Source of the DNA: Erythrobacter mangrovi
GTDB lineage: Bacteria; Pseudomonadota; Alphaproteobacteria; Sphingomonadales; Sphingomonadaceae
Direction: 5' to 3'
Assembly: GCF_013260645.1 (NCBI RefSeq)
Contig: NZ_CP053921.1
Coordinates: forward strand, 1,371,763 to 1,435,762
DNA length: 64,000 bases
A program made the translations under genes and the position numbers. Of this stretch, positions 25,894 to 34,488 are shown piece by piece (the first letter of the stretch is position 1; each line of letters begins with the position of its first letter). Under the pieces are notes generated by a model. The model saw only the letters and a program-made list of their open reading frames with translations, searched no databases and was not told where the DNA came from.

Positions 25894-26225
25894 ATATGGA
25901 AGAAATGCTCGCCCAGGCCCAGAAGGCGGCCGAGACGATCCAGAAGCAGATGAACGATGCCCAGGCCAAGCTGGACACGCTCGAAGTCGAGGGCAGTGCC
26001 GGCGGTGGCTTGGTCAAGGTCCGTGCTACTGCACGCGGGCGCATTCTCGGTGTGGCTATCGACGACAGCTTGATGAAGCCGGAAGAGAAGCAGATGGTCG
26101 AAGACCTCGTTACCGCGGCCTTCAACGATGCACGCGATCGCGCGGACCGACTTTCGGGCGAGGAGATGGCGAAGATCCAGCAGGGCATCGGCCTTCCGCC
26201 GGGGATGAAACTGCCAGGTATGTGA
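25890..26225 (+). CDS. YbaB/EbfC family nucleoid-associated protein
   Basis: A 111-residue protein with the expected helix-sheet-helix pattern: MLAQAQKAAETIQKQMNDAQAKLDTLEVEGSAGGG at the N-terminus, VRATARGRILGVAIDDSL in the central sheet and a C-terminal methionine-rich tail GIGLPPGMKLPGM. It binds DNA as a dimer and is nearly always encoded just downstream of dnaX. Its ATG overlaps the dnaX stop, giving translational coupling. Confidence 0.95.
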   Translation: MNMEEMLAQAQKAAETIQKQMNDAQAKLDTLEVEGSAGGGLVKVRATARGRILGVAIDDSLMKPEEKQMVEDLVTAAFNDARDRADRLSGEEMAKIQQGIGLPPGMKLPGM

Positions 26226-26300
26226 GGCGGATCGGCCCCACTCATTGAGGAAGCCTGTGGGGTTCGAAGCGGGTCTTCCACACCCCATTTCGGACCCCGC

Positions 26301-26329
26301 GTTGCACGGGTCGTAGGTGATCCCCATAT
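26301..26329 (+). promoter_or_regulatory. Candidate sigma32 (heat-shock) promoter of lon
   Basis: GTTGCAC (26301-26307) and CCCCATAT (26322-26329) are separated by 14 bases. The downstream element matches the sigma32 -10 consensus CCCCATnT exactly, and the upstream one keeps TTG and A of CTTGAAA. The expected transcript would begin about 30 bases before the lon ATG. Heat-shock control of lon is well known in proteobacteria. Confidence 0.55.
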
Positions 26330-26369
26330 TCGTTCCAACACCGGGCCAAATGCCCGCCGGAATCATATT

Positions 26370-28763
26370 ATGACACCCAACTTCCCCCTCCTTCCGTTGC
26401 GCGACATCGTCGTCTTCCCCGGCATGATCGTGCCTTTGTTCGTTGGCCGAGCCAAGTCGGTCGCAGCGCTCGAAGTGGCGATGGAAGGATCGAAGGACAT
26501 CTTCCTCCTGGCACAACTCGATCCGGGCTGCGACGACCCTGATCGCGACGATCTCTATGACGTCGGCGTAGTGGCGCAGGTGCTCCAGCTGCTCAAACTG
26601 CCGGACGGGACCGTTCGTGTGCTGGTGCAAGGCACCCGTCGCGCGACGCTGGAACGCCTTACGCCCGAGGGCGAGCACGTGCTCGCCGGTGTTTCCTACA
26701 CCGATACCGTGACTGCATCGGGCAGCGAAGTGCTGGCGATGATGCGGCAGGTGATCGAGCAGTTTGGCGAGTACGCCAAGCTGAACAAGAAGATCGGCGA
26801 TGATGCGGTCGAGAAACTCGCAGACATCGACGACGCGGGCGAACTGGCCGATACCATTGCCGCCGCGCTCAATGCCAAGGTCTCCGACAAGCAGGCGCTG
26901 CTGGTCGAGCACGATCCGCTGAAGCGGCTCGAAATGGTGATGTCCTTCATGGAAGGCGAGTTGTCGGTGCTCCAGGTCGAACGCCGCATTCGCGGCCGTG
27001 TGAAGCGGCAGATGGAGAAGACCCAGCGCGAATATTACCTCAACGAGCAGCTCAAGGCGATCCAGAACGAGCTGGGCGGCGGCGACGAGGATGGCGGCAA
27101 CGAGATCGCCGAGCTGACCGAGAAGATCGGCAAGACCAAGCTCAGCAAGGAAGCGCGCGAAAAGGCCGAGGCGGAACTCAAGAAGCTCAGGAGCATGCAG
27201 CCGATGAGCGCGGAGGCCACCGTCATCCGCAACTATCTCGATGTCTTGCTCGGCCTGCCGTGGGGCAAGAAGAGCAAGGTCAAGAAGGATATCGCCAAGG
27301 CCCAGGAGGTCCTCGACGCGGATCACTATGCGCTTGAGAAGGTCAAGGACCGGATCGTCGAGTATCTCGCGGTCCAGGCGCGCACGCGCAAGCTGAAGGG
27401 CCCGATCCTGTGCCTCGTCGGACCGCCGGGTGTGGGTAAGACCAGCCTTGGCAAGTCGATCGCCAAGGCGACCGGACGCGAATTCGTGCGCCAGTCACTG
27501 GGCGGCGTGCGCGACGAAGCAGAAATTCGCGGTCACCGGCGGACCTATATCGGTTCGCTTCCGGGCAAGATCGTCACCAACCTGCGTAAGGCGGGCAAGT
27601 CGAACCCGTTGTTCCTCCTCGATGAGATCGACAAGCTTGGTCAGGATTTCCGGGGCGACCCTGCTTCGGCCCTGCTCGAAGTGCTCGACCCCGAACAGAA
27701 CAGCAAGTTCCAGGACCACTACCTCGAACTCGACATCGACCTGTCTGACGTGATGTTCGTGTGTACCGCGAACAGCCTCAACCTGCCGCAACCTTTGCTC
27801 GATCGCATGGAGATCATTCGTCTCGAGGGGTACACCGAGGACGAGAAGGTCGAGATCGCGACCCGCCACCTGCTGCCCAAGCAGGTCAAGGAGCACGGCC
27901 TGAAGAAGGGCGAATTTGCGCTGGAAGAGGCCGCATTGCGCGACCTCGTACGCTACTATACTCGCGAAGCTGGCGTGCGTACGCTTGAGCGCGAGCTGGC
28001 GCGCCTTGCTCGCAAGAGCTTGCGCCAGATCCTCGAAGGCAAGGTCAAGAGCGTCACCATTACGCCCGACAACCTTGCCGACTTTGCCGGCGTGCGGAAG
28101 TATAAGCACGGCATGAGCGAGGACGAGGCGCAGGTTGGCGCCGTAACTGGCCTGGCCTGGACGGAAGTCGGCGGCGAACTCCTCACGATCGAGAGCGTCA
28201 CCACCGTGGGCAAGGGCGAGGTGAAGACCACCGGCAAGCTCGGCGAAGTGATGAACGAAAGTGTCGCGGCGGCCTTCAGCTTCGTTAAGGCCCGCGCGCC
28301 TCACTACGGGATCAAGCCGAACCTGTTCCAGCGCCGCAACATCCATGTCCACCTTCCGGAAGGCGCAGTGCCCAAGGACGGTCCTAGCGCGGGTATCGGC
28401 ATGGTCACGTCGATTGTCTCGACGCTGACTGGCGTCCCCGTGCGGCCCGATGTTGCGATGACCGGGGAAGTCACCCTGCGCGGCCGCGTGCTGCCGATCG
28501 GCGGCCTCAAGGAGAAGCTCCTCGCTGCATTGCGCGGCGGTATCAAGAAGGTCCTGATTCCGGAAGAGAACGTCAAGGACCTCGCCGAGATTCCCGCCAA
28601 TGTGAAGGAAGGTCTGGAGATCGTTCCTGTCGCCCATGTCGACGAAGTTCTCGAGCATGCCCTGTGCGCCAAGCTCGAGTCGATCGAATGGACCGAGGCG
28701 GACGACCTGGCCAGCCAGCCGGACCACCCGCACGCGCCGCCACCATCGCGAACCGCGCACTGA
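26370..28763 (+). CDS. lon: ATP-dependent protease Lon
   Basis: A 797-residue cytoplasmic protease. The substrate-binding N-domain (LPLLPLRDIVVFPGMIVPLFVG) and coiled-coil region precede the AAA module with Walker A GPPGVGKTSLGKS and Walker B FLLDEIDKLG. The protease domain has the catalytic serine in PKDGPSAGIGM and the catalytic lysine in GGLKEKLLAAL. Full length for the family. Located between ybaB and the HU gene; lon followed by a HU gene is a common pairing. Confidence 0.97.
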   Translation: MTPNFPLLPLRDIVVFPGMIVPLFVGRAKSVAALEVAMEGSKDIFLLAQLDPGCDDPDRDDLYDVGVVAQVLQLLKLPDGTVRVLVQGTRRATLERLTPEGEHVLAGVSYTDTVTASGSEVLAMMRQVIEQFGEYAKLNKKIGDDAVEKLADIDDAGELADTIAAALNAKVSDKQALLVEHDPLKRLEMVMSFMEGELSVLQVERRIRGRVKRQMEKTQREYYLNEQLKAIQNELGGGDEDGGNEIAELTEKIGKTKLSKEAREKAEAELKKLRSMQPMSAEATVIRNYLDVLLGLPWGKKSKVKKDIAKAQEVLDADHYALEKVKDRIVEYLAVQARTRKLKGPILCLVGPPGVGKTSLGKSIAKATGREFVRQSLGGVRDEAEIRGHRRTYIGSLPGKIVTNLRKAGKSNPLFLLDEIDKLGQDFRGDPASALLEVLDPEQNSKFQDHYLELDIDLSDVMFVCTANSLNLPQPLLDRMEIIRLEGYTEDEKVEIATRHLLPKQVKEHGLKKGEFALEEAALRDLVRYYTREAGVRTLERELARLARKSLRQILEGKVKSVTITPDNLADFAGVRKYKHGMSEDEAQVGAVTGLAWTEVGGELLTIESVTTVGKGEVKTTGKLGEVMNESVAAAFSFVKARAPHYGIKPNLFQRRNIHVHLPEGAVPKDGPSAGIGMVTSIVSTLTGVPVRPDVAMTGEVTLRGRVLPIGGLKEKLLAALRGGIKKVLIPEENVKDLAEIPANVKEGLEIVPVAHVDEVLEHALCAKLESIEWTEADDLASQPDHPHAPPPSRTAH

Positions 28764-28786
28764 TCGAGATCATGCTGCGACGCAGC

Positions 28787-28816
28787 GACTCGGGGTTGCT
28801 TCCGAGTGGTTTTTTC
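28787..28816 (+). terminator. Rho-independent terminator after lon
   Basis: ACTCGG (28789-28794) pairs with CCGAGT (28803-28808), extended inward by two G-T wobbles around a TTGC loop, and is followed by six T residues at 28811-28816. Confidence 0.65.
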
Positions 28817-28922
28817 AGTTGCGGATCGGAACCTTTCTTGCGCGCTTGATGCCAAACGCTGCGTTAACTGCGAAACCGGTGAAATTTGCCTCGCAAACGA
28901 CGCATTTTGGCCGATTTTGGCT

Positions 28923-28951
28923 TTGACACCCGGGCCAAAAAACTCTCAATT
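28923..28951 (+). promoter_or_regulatory. Possible promoter of the HU gene
   Basis: TTGACA (28923-28928) is a perfect -35 element. The best -10 candidate (CTCAAT/TCAATT, 28945-28951) is weak, so the assignment is tentative. It lies about 65 bases before the HU ATG, whose own ribosome site is GAGGGGGG. Confidence 0.35.
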
Positions 28952-29017
28952 CGTCTCCCTTCGCGCAGGCGATTCACAGCCCATTTTTTACAAGAAAAAC
29001 GAGGGGGGTTCCCGACA

Positions 29018-29290
29018 ATGAACAAGAACGACCTGATCGGCGCAGTCGCCGACGCCAGCGGCCTTTCCAAGAGCGATGCTGCGGGTGCGGTTGAAGCGGT
29101 GTTCGATTCGATCACCAAGGCGCTTACCAATGGTGACGAAGTTCGCCTGGTCGGTTTCGGTACGTTCTCGGTTGCCAAGCGCAAGGCATCGACCGGCCGC
29201 AATCCGCGAACTGGCGAACCGATGACGATCAAGGCCTCGAAGCAACCCAAGTTCAAGGCCGGCAAGGGCCTGAAGGACTCGGTCAACTAA
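29018..29290 (+). CDS. DNA-binding protein HU
   Basis: From ATG 29018 the protein is 90 residues, standard for HU. It starts MNKNDLIGAVADASGLSKSD, continues with GDEVRLVGFGTFSVAKRKA, and carries the DNA-minor-groove arm GRNPRTGEPMTI followed by KQPKFKAGKGLKD. It is a dimeric nucleoid protein that bends DNA. An in-frame extension upstream to 28886 covers the promoter region and is rejected. Confidence 0.97.
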   Translation: MNKNDLIGAVADASGLSKSDAAGAVEAVFDSITKALTNGDEVRLVGFGTFSVAKRKASTGRNPRTGEPMTIKASKQPKFKAGKGLKDSVN

Positions 29291-29342
29291 GATTAGCATT
29301 GAATTCGCGCGCCGCTCCGTCAGGTGGCGGCGCGTGAAACGA

Positions 29343-29378
29343 AAAACGCCGCACCGGCAAGCGCTGGTGCGGCGTTTT
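29343..29378 (+). terminator. Terminator after the HU gene
   Basis: AAAACGCCGCACC (29343-29355) pairs perfectly with GGTGCGGCGTTTT (29366-29378) around a ten-base loop. A-tract plus stem plus T-tract makes it bidirectional, also serving the convergent lipoprotein gene. Confidence 0.85.
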
Positions 29379-29399
29379 CCTTGATGGAGGCCCGGGCAA

Positions 29400-30251
29400 T
29401 CAGTCGAATACGATAAGCGCCGTCGGGGCTTGCGCGGTGTTTGGCGAAACGGACCAGCTCAATACTTGGCCTCGCGAATGGGGGGCCGGTCCTTCGTCGG
29501 TATTGTTGGCAAGGATATGTCCGTCGGTGACGATGCTGAATGTCCCATCCAGTATAGCTATTCGTCCAACCTCACTTTCATCACCCATCATGGCGAGCTG
29601 GGTGAGGCCTGTCATCCCAGACGGCATGCCCTGGAACGGGCTGCCGTTCTTCTCAGCACCGAATGCAGGTGCATCGACCCGCACCTGGTTTCCATCCCGC
29701 AGCACGATCGTGACGAAGGCATTGGCCATCGGAAGCTTCTCGACCGTCGGAAAGCTGAAGTCGTGGCTCAGTTGGCCGGCAATGTGAAAGTCGATGTCGA
29801 AGATACCATCACCGACATACTCGACCTTGTCCCATCCGCGCTGGCGCTCGAGCTTCTTCGCGAACTCCTGCGCTGCTTGTGGGTCGGTGGGATCGATCCC
29901 GCCCAGCAGGACCTTTAGCTCCTCGGCGTCCTTCTTGCGCTTGGCAGCACGGTCCTCGGCACCAGCGTCCCAATCGGCCTGCTGCTCGGCTATCTCTTCC
30001 GCGGTGCAGTCACGCTCTTCGAAGGTTTCGTCGTCGAGGCAATTGGGCGTGAAGGTTTCTTCCTCTTCGCCCATTTCTCCAAGCTTGCTGAGCGCCAGCA
30101 TCTGGATTTCGCCGTCGTAGCTGTACGAGAAACTGCCATCCTTCATCAGCGTAAGTTCGCTGGTGAACTTGCCAGGGGAGAACAGGCAGCCGGTCAACAT
30201 AAGTGCACTTGCACCGGCCAGGGCCAGGCCCCGGATCGTCTTGAATTCCAT
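29400..30251 (-). CDS. Hypothetical lipoprotein
   Basis: A 283-residue protein from ATG 30251 (GGGGGG lies ten bases upstream). The signal peptide ends in lipobox LTGC with the lipidated cysteine at residue 22. The mature part begins FSPGKFTSELTLMKDGSFSYSYDGEIQ, contains one charged region (about 65-125, rich in Glu and Lys, probably helical) and two cysteines (TPNCLDD, ERDCTAE), then a beta-rich C-terminal half. I do not recognise a named family. Envelope location is the only safe inference; it is convergent with the HU gene. Confidence 0.8.
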   Translation of the reverse strand: MEFKTIRGLALAGASALMLTGCLFSPGKFTSELTLMKDGSFSYSYDGEIQMLALSKLGEMGEEEETFTPNCLDDETFEERDCTAEEIAEQQADWDAGAEDRAAKRKKDAEELKVLLGGIDPTDPQAAQEFAKKLERQRGWDKVEYVGDGIFDIDFHIAGQLSHDFSFPTVEKLPMANAFVTIVLRDGNQVRVDAPAFGAEKNGSPFQGMPSGMTGLTQLAMMGDESEVGRIAILDGTFSIVTDGHILANNTDEGPAPHSRGQVLSWSVSPNTAQAPTALIVFD

Positions 30252-30277
30252 CACTCCCAATCCCCCCAGAATCGTAC

Positions 30278-31066
30278 CTAGCGTGTGGCTACGGCGTATA
30301 GCGAGATCGCCGCGGCATTCGAAACATTCAGGCTTTCGATTTCCTCACCGATCGGCAGCTTGGCCAGCGCGTCGCAGTGCTGTTCGATGTTGTGCCGCAT
30401 GCCTTCTCCTTCCGCCCCCAGAACGAGTGCGACAGGGCCCTCAGGAAGTGCTTCGGCCAATGTAGAAGCGGCTGCGCCGGTCAGGCCGATGCGCCAGTAC
30501 CCAGCCTCGGCTATTTGCTCGAGCGCGCGGGCAAGATTGACCACGCGTACCCAGGGTAGCACTTCGAGCGCGCCGGAGGCCGATTTGCCGATCACTCCGC
30601 CTTCGGGCGGGGCGTGGCGATCCTGCGTTACCAGCGCGGCAGCACCAAACGCAGCGGCCGAGCGCATGATTGCGCCGACATTGTGCGGGTCGGTGACTTG
30701 GTCCAGCACCACGATTGGCCGGGACGAATCACCATCGAGCACTTCGTCGAGGTGGATGTCCTCCAGCGGGGCGCATTCGAGCACCAGCCCTTGGTGGGGC
30801 GCATCCTTCGCCACCAACCGGGCAAGGTCGCTGGCATCGGCGTATTCGAGCGGGAAGTCGTGGGGCAGCTCGCCGTCGAGCGATTCGATGCCTTCGCGCG
30901 TAGCCCACAGCTTGCGATGGACGCGCTCGGGGTTCTTGAGCGCTGCCTCGACCGCGTGCCGTCCCCACAAGCGCACCTGCCCCGTGCCTGCACGACCGCT
31001 GCCGCGCCCACCCTTCATTCGACCAGCCCTGCCGCGTAGAGCCTTCTTGCGTTCGCCTTTTGCCAT
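30278..31066 (-). CDS. rlmB: 23S rRNA (guanosine-2'-O-)-methyltransferase RlmB-type
   Basis: A SPOUT-class methyltransferase. From ATG 31066 (AGGA eight bases upstream) it is 262 residues: a basic, disordered start (MAKGERKKALRGRAGRMKGGRGSGRAG), an RNA-binding substrate domain beginning VRLWGRHAVEAAL, then the trefoil-knot motifs VVLDQVTDPHNVGAIMRSA, ALVLGAEGEGMR and SLNVSNAAAISLYA. It would methylate a guanosine of 23S rRNA using S-adenosylmethionine. An upstream extension to 31117 is less likely. Confidence 0.92.
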   Translation of the reverse strand: MAKGERKKALRGRAGRMKGGRGSGRAGTGQVRLWGRHAVEAALKNPERVHRKLWATREGIESLDGELPHDFPLEYADASDLARLVAKDAPHQGLVLECAPLEDIHLDEVLDGDSSRPIVVLDQVTDPHNVGAIMRSAAAFGAAALVTQDRHAPPEGGVIGKSASGALEVLPWVRVVNLARALEQIAEAGYWRIGLTGAAASTLAEALPEGPVALVLGAEGEGMRHNIEQHCDALAKLPIGEEIESLNVSNAAAISLYAVATR

Positions 31067-31207
31067 CGGTTTCGTCCTGTATTCCAGCTTGGCTGCGGCC
31101 TGTGCCAGTGAGGCCATTGACAGGCAAGCGCCGCTTCGCCAAAGGGGCGCCTCTCGGCACGGGGTCCGGCTTCGGATCCCTCGATTTCTTCGTGAAATGG
31201 CCCGTGT

Positions 31208-31293
31208 GGACAGGTGGCCGAGTGGTTAAAGGCAGCAGACTGTAAATCTGCCCGCGCAAGCGTACGCTGGTTCGAATCCAGCCCTGTCCACCA
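31208..31293 (+). tRNA. tRNA-Tyr (GTA)
   Basis: Acceptor GGACAGG pairs with CCTGTCC, followed by A and an encoded CCA (31291-31293). The anticodon loop CTGTAAA gives GTA. There is a long variable arm (CCCGCGCAAGCGTACG region), as expected for class II tRNA-Tyr, and a canonical T-arm CTGGTTCGAATCCAG. Length 86 nt. Confidence 0.97.
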
Positions 31294-31341
31294 CCCGCCA
31301 ACGGAAGAAACCAATTCAATCCTGCCACGCGATGGCGGCCG

Positions 31342-31821
31342 TCAGGAAACGGGATCGTTCGACCTGAGCTCGACGAATGGTGAGAACTTCGTCTCGCGTT
31401 TGACGAAGTTCGTTTCGTAACGACGCACGACCTGATCGACCTCCAGCACTTGTTCGATGACACAGTTGAATTCGGCCATGTTGTCGCAATCGACCAGCAT
31501 CAGCAGGTCGAAAGCTCCGGCGAGTTCATAGCAGAACTGGACCTGCGGTGCCGCGTCAACGCGGCGCAACAGGGCAGCTTTGCCTCGTTGGTCTGTATGC
31601 TCGCCCAATTGAATCATCACGATTGCACGCAAGCGCCGTTCCGTAAGGCGTGGCGCAAGCAGCGCGACGGTTCGGGCAATCCAACCTTCGCGACGTAATC
31701 GCCTCAGCCGCCGAGCGAGGGCTGAAGGTGAAAGGGGGACTGCGCGGGCAAGCTCGTCGGCCGTCTGCGCGTCATTGCGCTGAACCAGGTTGAGCAGGGT
31801 TAAATCGAATCGGTCCAACAT
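31342..31821 (-). CDS. Lrp/AsnC-family transcriptional regulator
   Basis: From ATG 31821 the protein is 159 residues: an N-terminal winged helix (MLDRFDLTLLNLVQRNDAQTADELARAVPLSPSALARRLRRLRREGWI) and a C-terminal RAM effector domain (LRAIVMIQLGEH... VQFCYELAGAFDLLMLVDCDNMAEFNCVIEQVLE). Lrp/AsnC proteins bind amino acids or peptides and form DNA-wrapping oligomers. An in-frame extension to 31905 would cover a palindromic operator candidate. It is divergent from an S41 peptidase gene, which it may control. Confidence 0.9.
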   Translation of the reverse strand: MLDRFDLTLLNLVQRNDAQTADELARAVPLSPSALARRLRRLRREGWIARTVALLAPRLTERRLRAIVMIQLGEHTDQRGKAALLRRVDAAPQVQFCYELAGAFDLLMLVDCDNMAEFNCVIEQVLEVDQVVRRYETNFVKRETKFSPFVELRSNDPVS

Positions 31822-31832
31822 CGAGAGCTTCG

Positions 31833-31847
31833 TGCCAAAATTTGGCA
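31833..31847. promoter_or_regulatory. Palindromic operator candidate between AsnC regulator and S41 peptidase
   Basis: TGCCAAA-A-TTTGGCA is a perfect 15-base palindrome 12 bases upstream of the regulator ATG, in the divergent intergenic region. Its A/T-rich core with symmetrical arms fits Lrp/AsnC operators. Confidence 0.5.
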
Positions 31848-31926
31848 GCATGCGCACTAATTTTGCGTACATTTGCTGCGCGAGAACTCCTACTGTATTG
31901 TTCAACTAAGGCAGTGGAGTTCTCGA

Positions 31927-33024
31927 ATGCATCGTTTGGTTTTTCTGGCTGTTGCTGCAGCCACCCCTGGCGTTCTCGCTGCACAGAGCGCTGGCTCGGC
32001 AGCCGTTACTACCGAGGCGACGGTAGAACCATTCGACAAGGCGATCGCCCTCGAGGCCGTCGGCGTACTGGCAACCAAGCTGGAGCAGAACTTCGTGTTT
32101 CCAGCAGTTGGGAAAGCCTATGCCGCGATGCTCCGCGAGAACCTTGCGCTTGGCAAGTACTCGGAATTTGCCGACGTTCAGGCCTTTGCTGACGCCGTAA
32201 CTCGCGACCTTCAGGCCGTGCAGAAGGATGGACACCTAAAGGTTCATATCGTTCCCCCCGAAGAGCGCTTGGGCCCCGGCAATGAGAACGATGCGGCTGC
32301 CTCCGAGCCTGCCGGGCCGCCGCAATCCATGAACACCATCTCAAGGTCGGGCTGGATTGCGGATGGCGTAGCCTACATTCGCTTCGAGAGCTTCTTTGGT
32401 ACCGACGAAACCATGGACGCGCTTCGTGCATTCATCGCCGAGCATAGAGGTGCAAGATCGCTGGTCATCGATATCCGTACGCACCGGGGCGGAGGCCTCG
32501 ATGAGATGGACCTGCTGTTTCCGCATCTCTTCTCCAAGACCACAGGTTTGCTGGCTATGGATACGCGCGCCTCCGTGATCGAGAATGGTGGAGGCCTGCC
32601 TCCGCAGGAAACCCTGCGCCTTGTCGCCGCACCGGAAGGCATAGTGCGGCACGAACATGTGGTCACGCCTGCCAACGATGGGGCATTCCAGAATACCAAG
32701 GTCTATGTGTTGACGGCGAAACGGACCGCATCGGCAGCCGAGCACCTCGCGTTGGCGCTCAAGCGGGCGGGTCGCGCGACCTTGATCGGCGAGACCACAC
32801 GCGGCGCGGGCAATTTCGGAGGAATGGAGCCGCTCGATGCGAGCTTTACCTATGCCGCCTTCATTCCGTTCGGTCGCACGTTTGACCCGGACACGGGGCA
32901 GGGCTGGGACGGCATTGGGATCGAACCGAATATCGCCGTTCCCGCCGATCAGGCATTGGACGAAGCGCTCCGGCTTGCCGGAGTTGGTCTTTCAGGCGAA
33001 GCGGCATTGGCAGCCATGAAGTAG
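31927..33024 (+). CDS. Exported S41-family peptidase
   Basis: From ATG 31927 the protein is 365 residues with a signal peptide ending GVLAAQS. It has an N-terminal helical cap (VGVLATKLEQNFVFPAVGKAYAAML) and the S41 catalytic core: RSLVIDIRTHRGGGLDEM, the nucleophile region VYVLTAKRTASAAEHLALAL and LIGETTRGAGN. It lacks a PDZ domain and so resembles interphotoreceptor-retinoid-binding-protein-like S41 peptidases rather than CtpA. Divergent from the AsnC regulator. Likely periplasmic peptide or protein turnover. Confidence 0.9.
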   Translation: MHRLVFLAVAAATPGVLAAQSAGSAAVTTEATVEPFDKAIALEAVGVLATKLEQNFVFPAVGKAYAAMLRENLALGKYSEFADVQAFADAVTRDLQAVQKDGHLKVHIVPPEERLGPGNENDAAASEPAGPPQSMNTISRSGWIADGVAYIRFESFFGTDETMDALRAFIAEHRGARSLVIDIRTHRGGGLDEMDLLFPHLFSKTTGLLAMDTRASVIENGGGLPPQETLRLVAAPEGIVRHEHVVTPANDGAFQNTKVYVLTAKRTASAAEHLALALKRAGRATLIGETTRGAGNFGGMEPLDASFTYAAFIPFGRTFDPDTGQGWDGIGIEPNIAVPADQALDEALRLAGVGLSGEAALAAMK

Positions 33025-33090
33025 CCTGCGGGTGCTCGCTTCGGTATCCTGATGACGTGGGTTGCGGGATCGTGGACCCTGCCGGCGCCG

Positions 33091-34488
33091 TCACGGTTCT
33101 GAGGAGATCAACGTCAGATTCGTCTGTCGCCCATCGAGGAAGCGGACCGTCGAACCATCGAAGAACGCGTCTTCCTCGGTGCGGAAATCCACGACTTGGC
33201 CATCCCATTCGGGCACGGCATTGTGGGACGTGAGCTCAATCGACCACGTTGTATGCGGGCGGATGTGGTAATTGCCGCGAGGGTCGCCATTCTGGTTGTC
33301 CCAGAAGCCGATTGCTGTTCCAGCGCCGTGGCCGTGAAAGCCGATTGGGTGGCTGTAGATCGAAGGATTCAACCCTTCCGATAAGGCCTGCTGACGAGCC
33401 AGTGCAAGGACCTCATTGCCGCTTCGGCCCGTCTGGAATGAGGCGCGCAAAATGTCCTGCACTCGATTGCTGGCGGCAAGGCCTCGCGTCAGCCCTTCTG
33501 GTGCTGCGGTCTCTCCTGGCTTGAGCACGTAGGCGAGGTGCTGCGTGTCGGTGTTGAGCCGGAGGTAGGTTATCCCGAAGTCGGTCCACAGCAGGTCGCC
33601 CGGTTGAATGACTACCTCGCCTTCGAGCATTCCTGTCGCGCCGCGGCGCTGGATGCCGACCGATGGCTGGAACCAGGTGTCGAGGCCCAGTTCGGCGAGT
33701 TGTTGGCGGTACCACCACACGACGTCGTTGGTGGTGGTTTCTCCGGGAGTGATGACCTTTCGCGAGAAAGCCTCTTCGATCAGCGCATGGGCCAGGCGCA
33801 CGATGCCGGGGTAGATCGCCAGCTCCTCGGTACTGCGCGACTCAAGCCAGCGTAGCGACAGCGTTTCGCCCGACACGATCCGTTGACGATATGCCTCTGG
33901 CAGGGCTGTCAGCATCGCATTGTACTGGCTCAACGTCAGGCCATCGGCGAAGGCGGTGAGATCCGACGTATTGATCGCGATGGTCGCCGGATCGCGGTCT
34001 GCGATAATGTCCGCAACCGCCCGCCACTGGTCCGGCTCGTCCGCGGGGTCCCAACTGGGCTGGAACAATTTACCCAGGCCGTAGCGGCTGACGGTCAGCC
34101 GTTCCACTGACCGTCCATCGCCAGGGTCGAAGAAGACCAGGATGGTGCGCCTGCGGGCATGCATGCTCTCGGCATCGAGCATGGTCGCGATCACCGGATC
34201 CTCGAAATACTCCCGCGCGGTGACGATCCACATTGCTGTGCCGGTCTCGCGCATGATCTCCGGAATGACGGTTTCCAGCCGCTCGGCGAGGATGCGGTCG
34301 ATCACCGCAGCACGATCGCGCATTGGCAGGATTGGCGGGTATTCGGGCGCGACCTGCTCATCGTCGCTCATCGGCAAGATGGGGGCCGCTGGGATATCCG
34401 CTGATGCAGTCGCGGCATTGCCGCATGCACAAAGCGCGACCGCAGCAAGGATCGTCTTGCAGTCCGCTTTATACCCCTTAGCCGGCAC
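33091..34488 (-). CDS. Exported M24-family metallopeptidase (Xaa-Pro aminopeptidase-like)
   Basis: A 465-residue protein with a hydrophobic export signal (KTILAAVALCACGNAATASA; possibly a lipoprotein at Cys22). The pita-bread catalytic domain shows the five metal ligands in order: Asp in LLWTDFGITYLRLNTDTQH (two Asp), His in HPIGFHGHGAGTA, Glu in SIELTSHN and Glu in RTEEDAFFD. It probably cleaves N-terminal residues from peptides outside the cytoplasm. Its 5' end overlaps the stop of the fnrL-like gene by 11 bases; both run on the minus strand. Confidence 0.9.
   Translation of the reverse strand: MPAKGYKADCKTILAAVALCACGNAATASADIPAAPILPMSDDEQVAPEYPPILPMRDRAAVIDRILAERLETVIPEIMRETGTAMWIVTAREYFEDPVIATMLDAESMHARRRTILVFFDPGDGRSVERLTVSRYGLGKLFQPSWDPADEPDQWRAVADIIADRDPATIAINTSDLTAFADGLTLSQYNAMLTALPEAYRQRIVSGETLSLRWLESRSTEELAIYPGIVRLAHALIEEAFSRKVITPGETTTNDVVWWYRQQLAELGLDTWFQPSVGIQRRGATGMLEGEVVIQPGDLLWTDFGITYLRLNTDTQHLAYVLKPGETAAPEGLTRGLAASNRVQDILRASFQTGRSGNEVLALARQQALSEGLNPSIYSHPIGFHGHGAGTAIGFWDNQNGDPRGNYHIRPHTTWSIELTSHNAVPEWDGQVVDFRTEEDAFFDGSTVRFLDGRQTNLTLISSEP

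Noticed and set aside
31117..31122. TTGACA as -35 element for tRNA-Tyr
   Set aside because: No acceptable -10 element at 15-19 bases; the start would also lie far from the tRNA.
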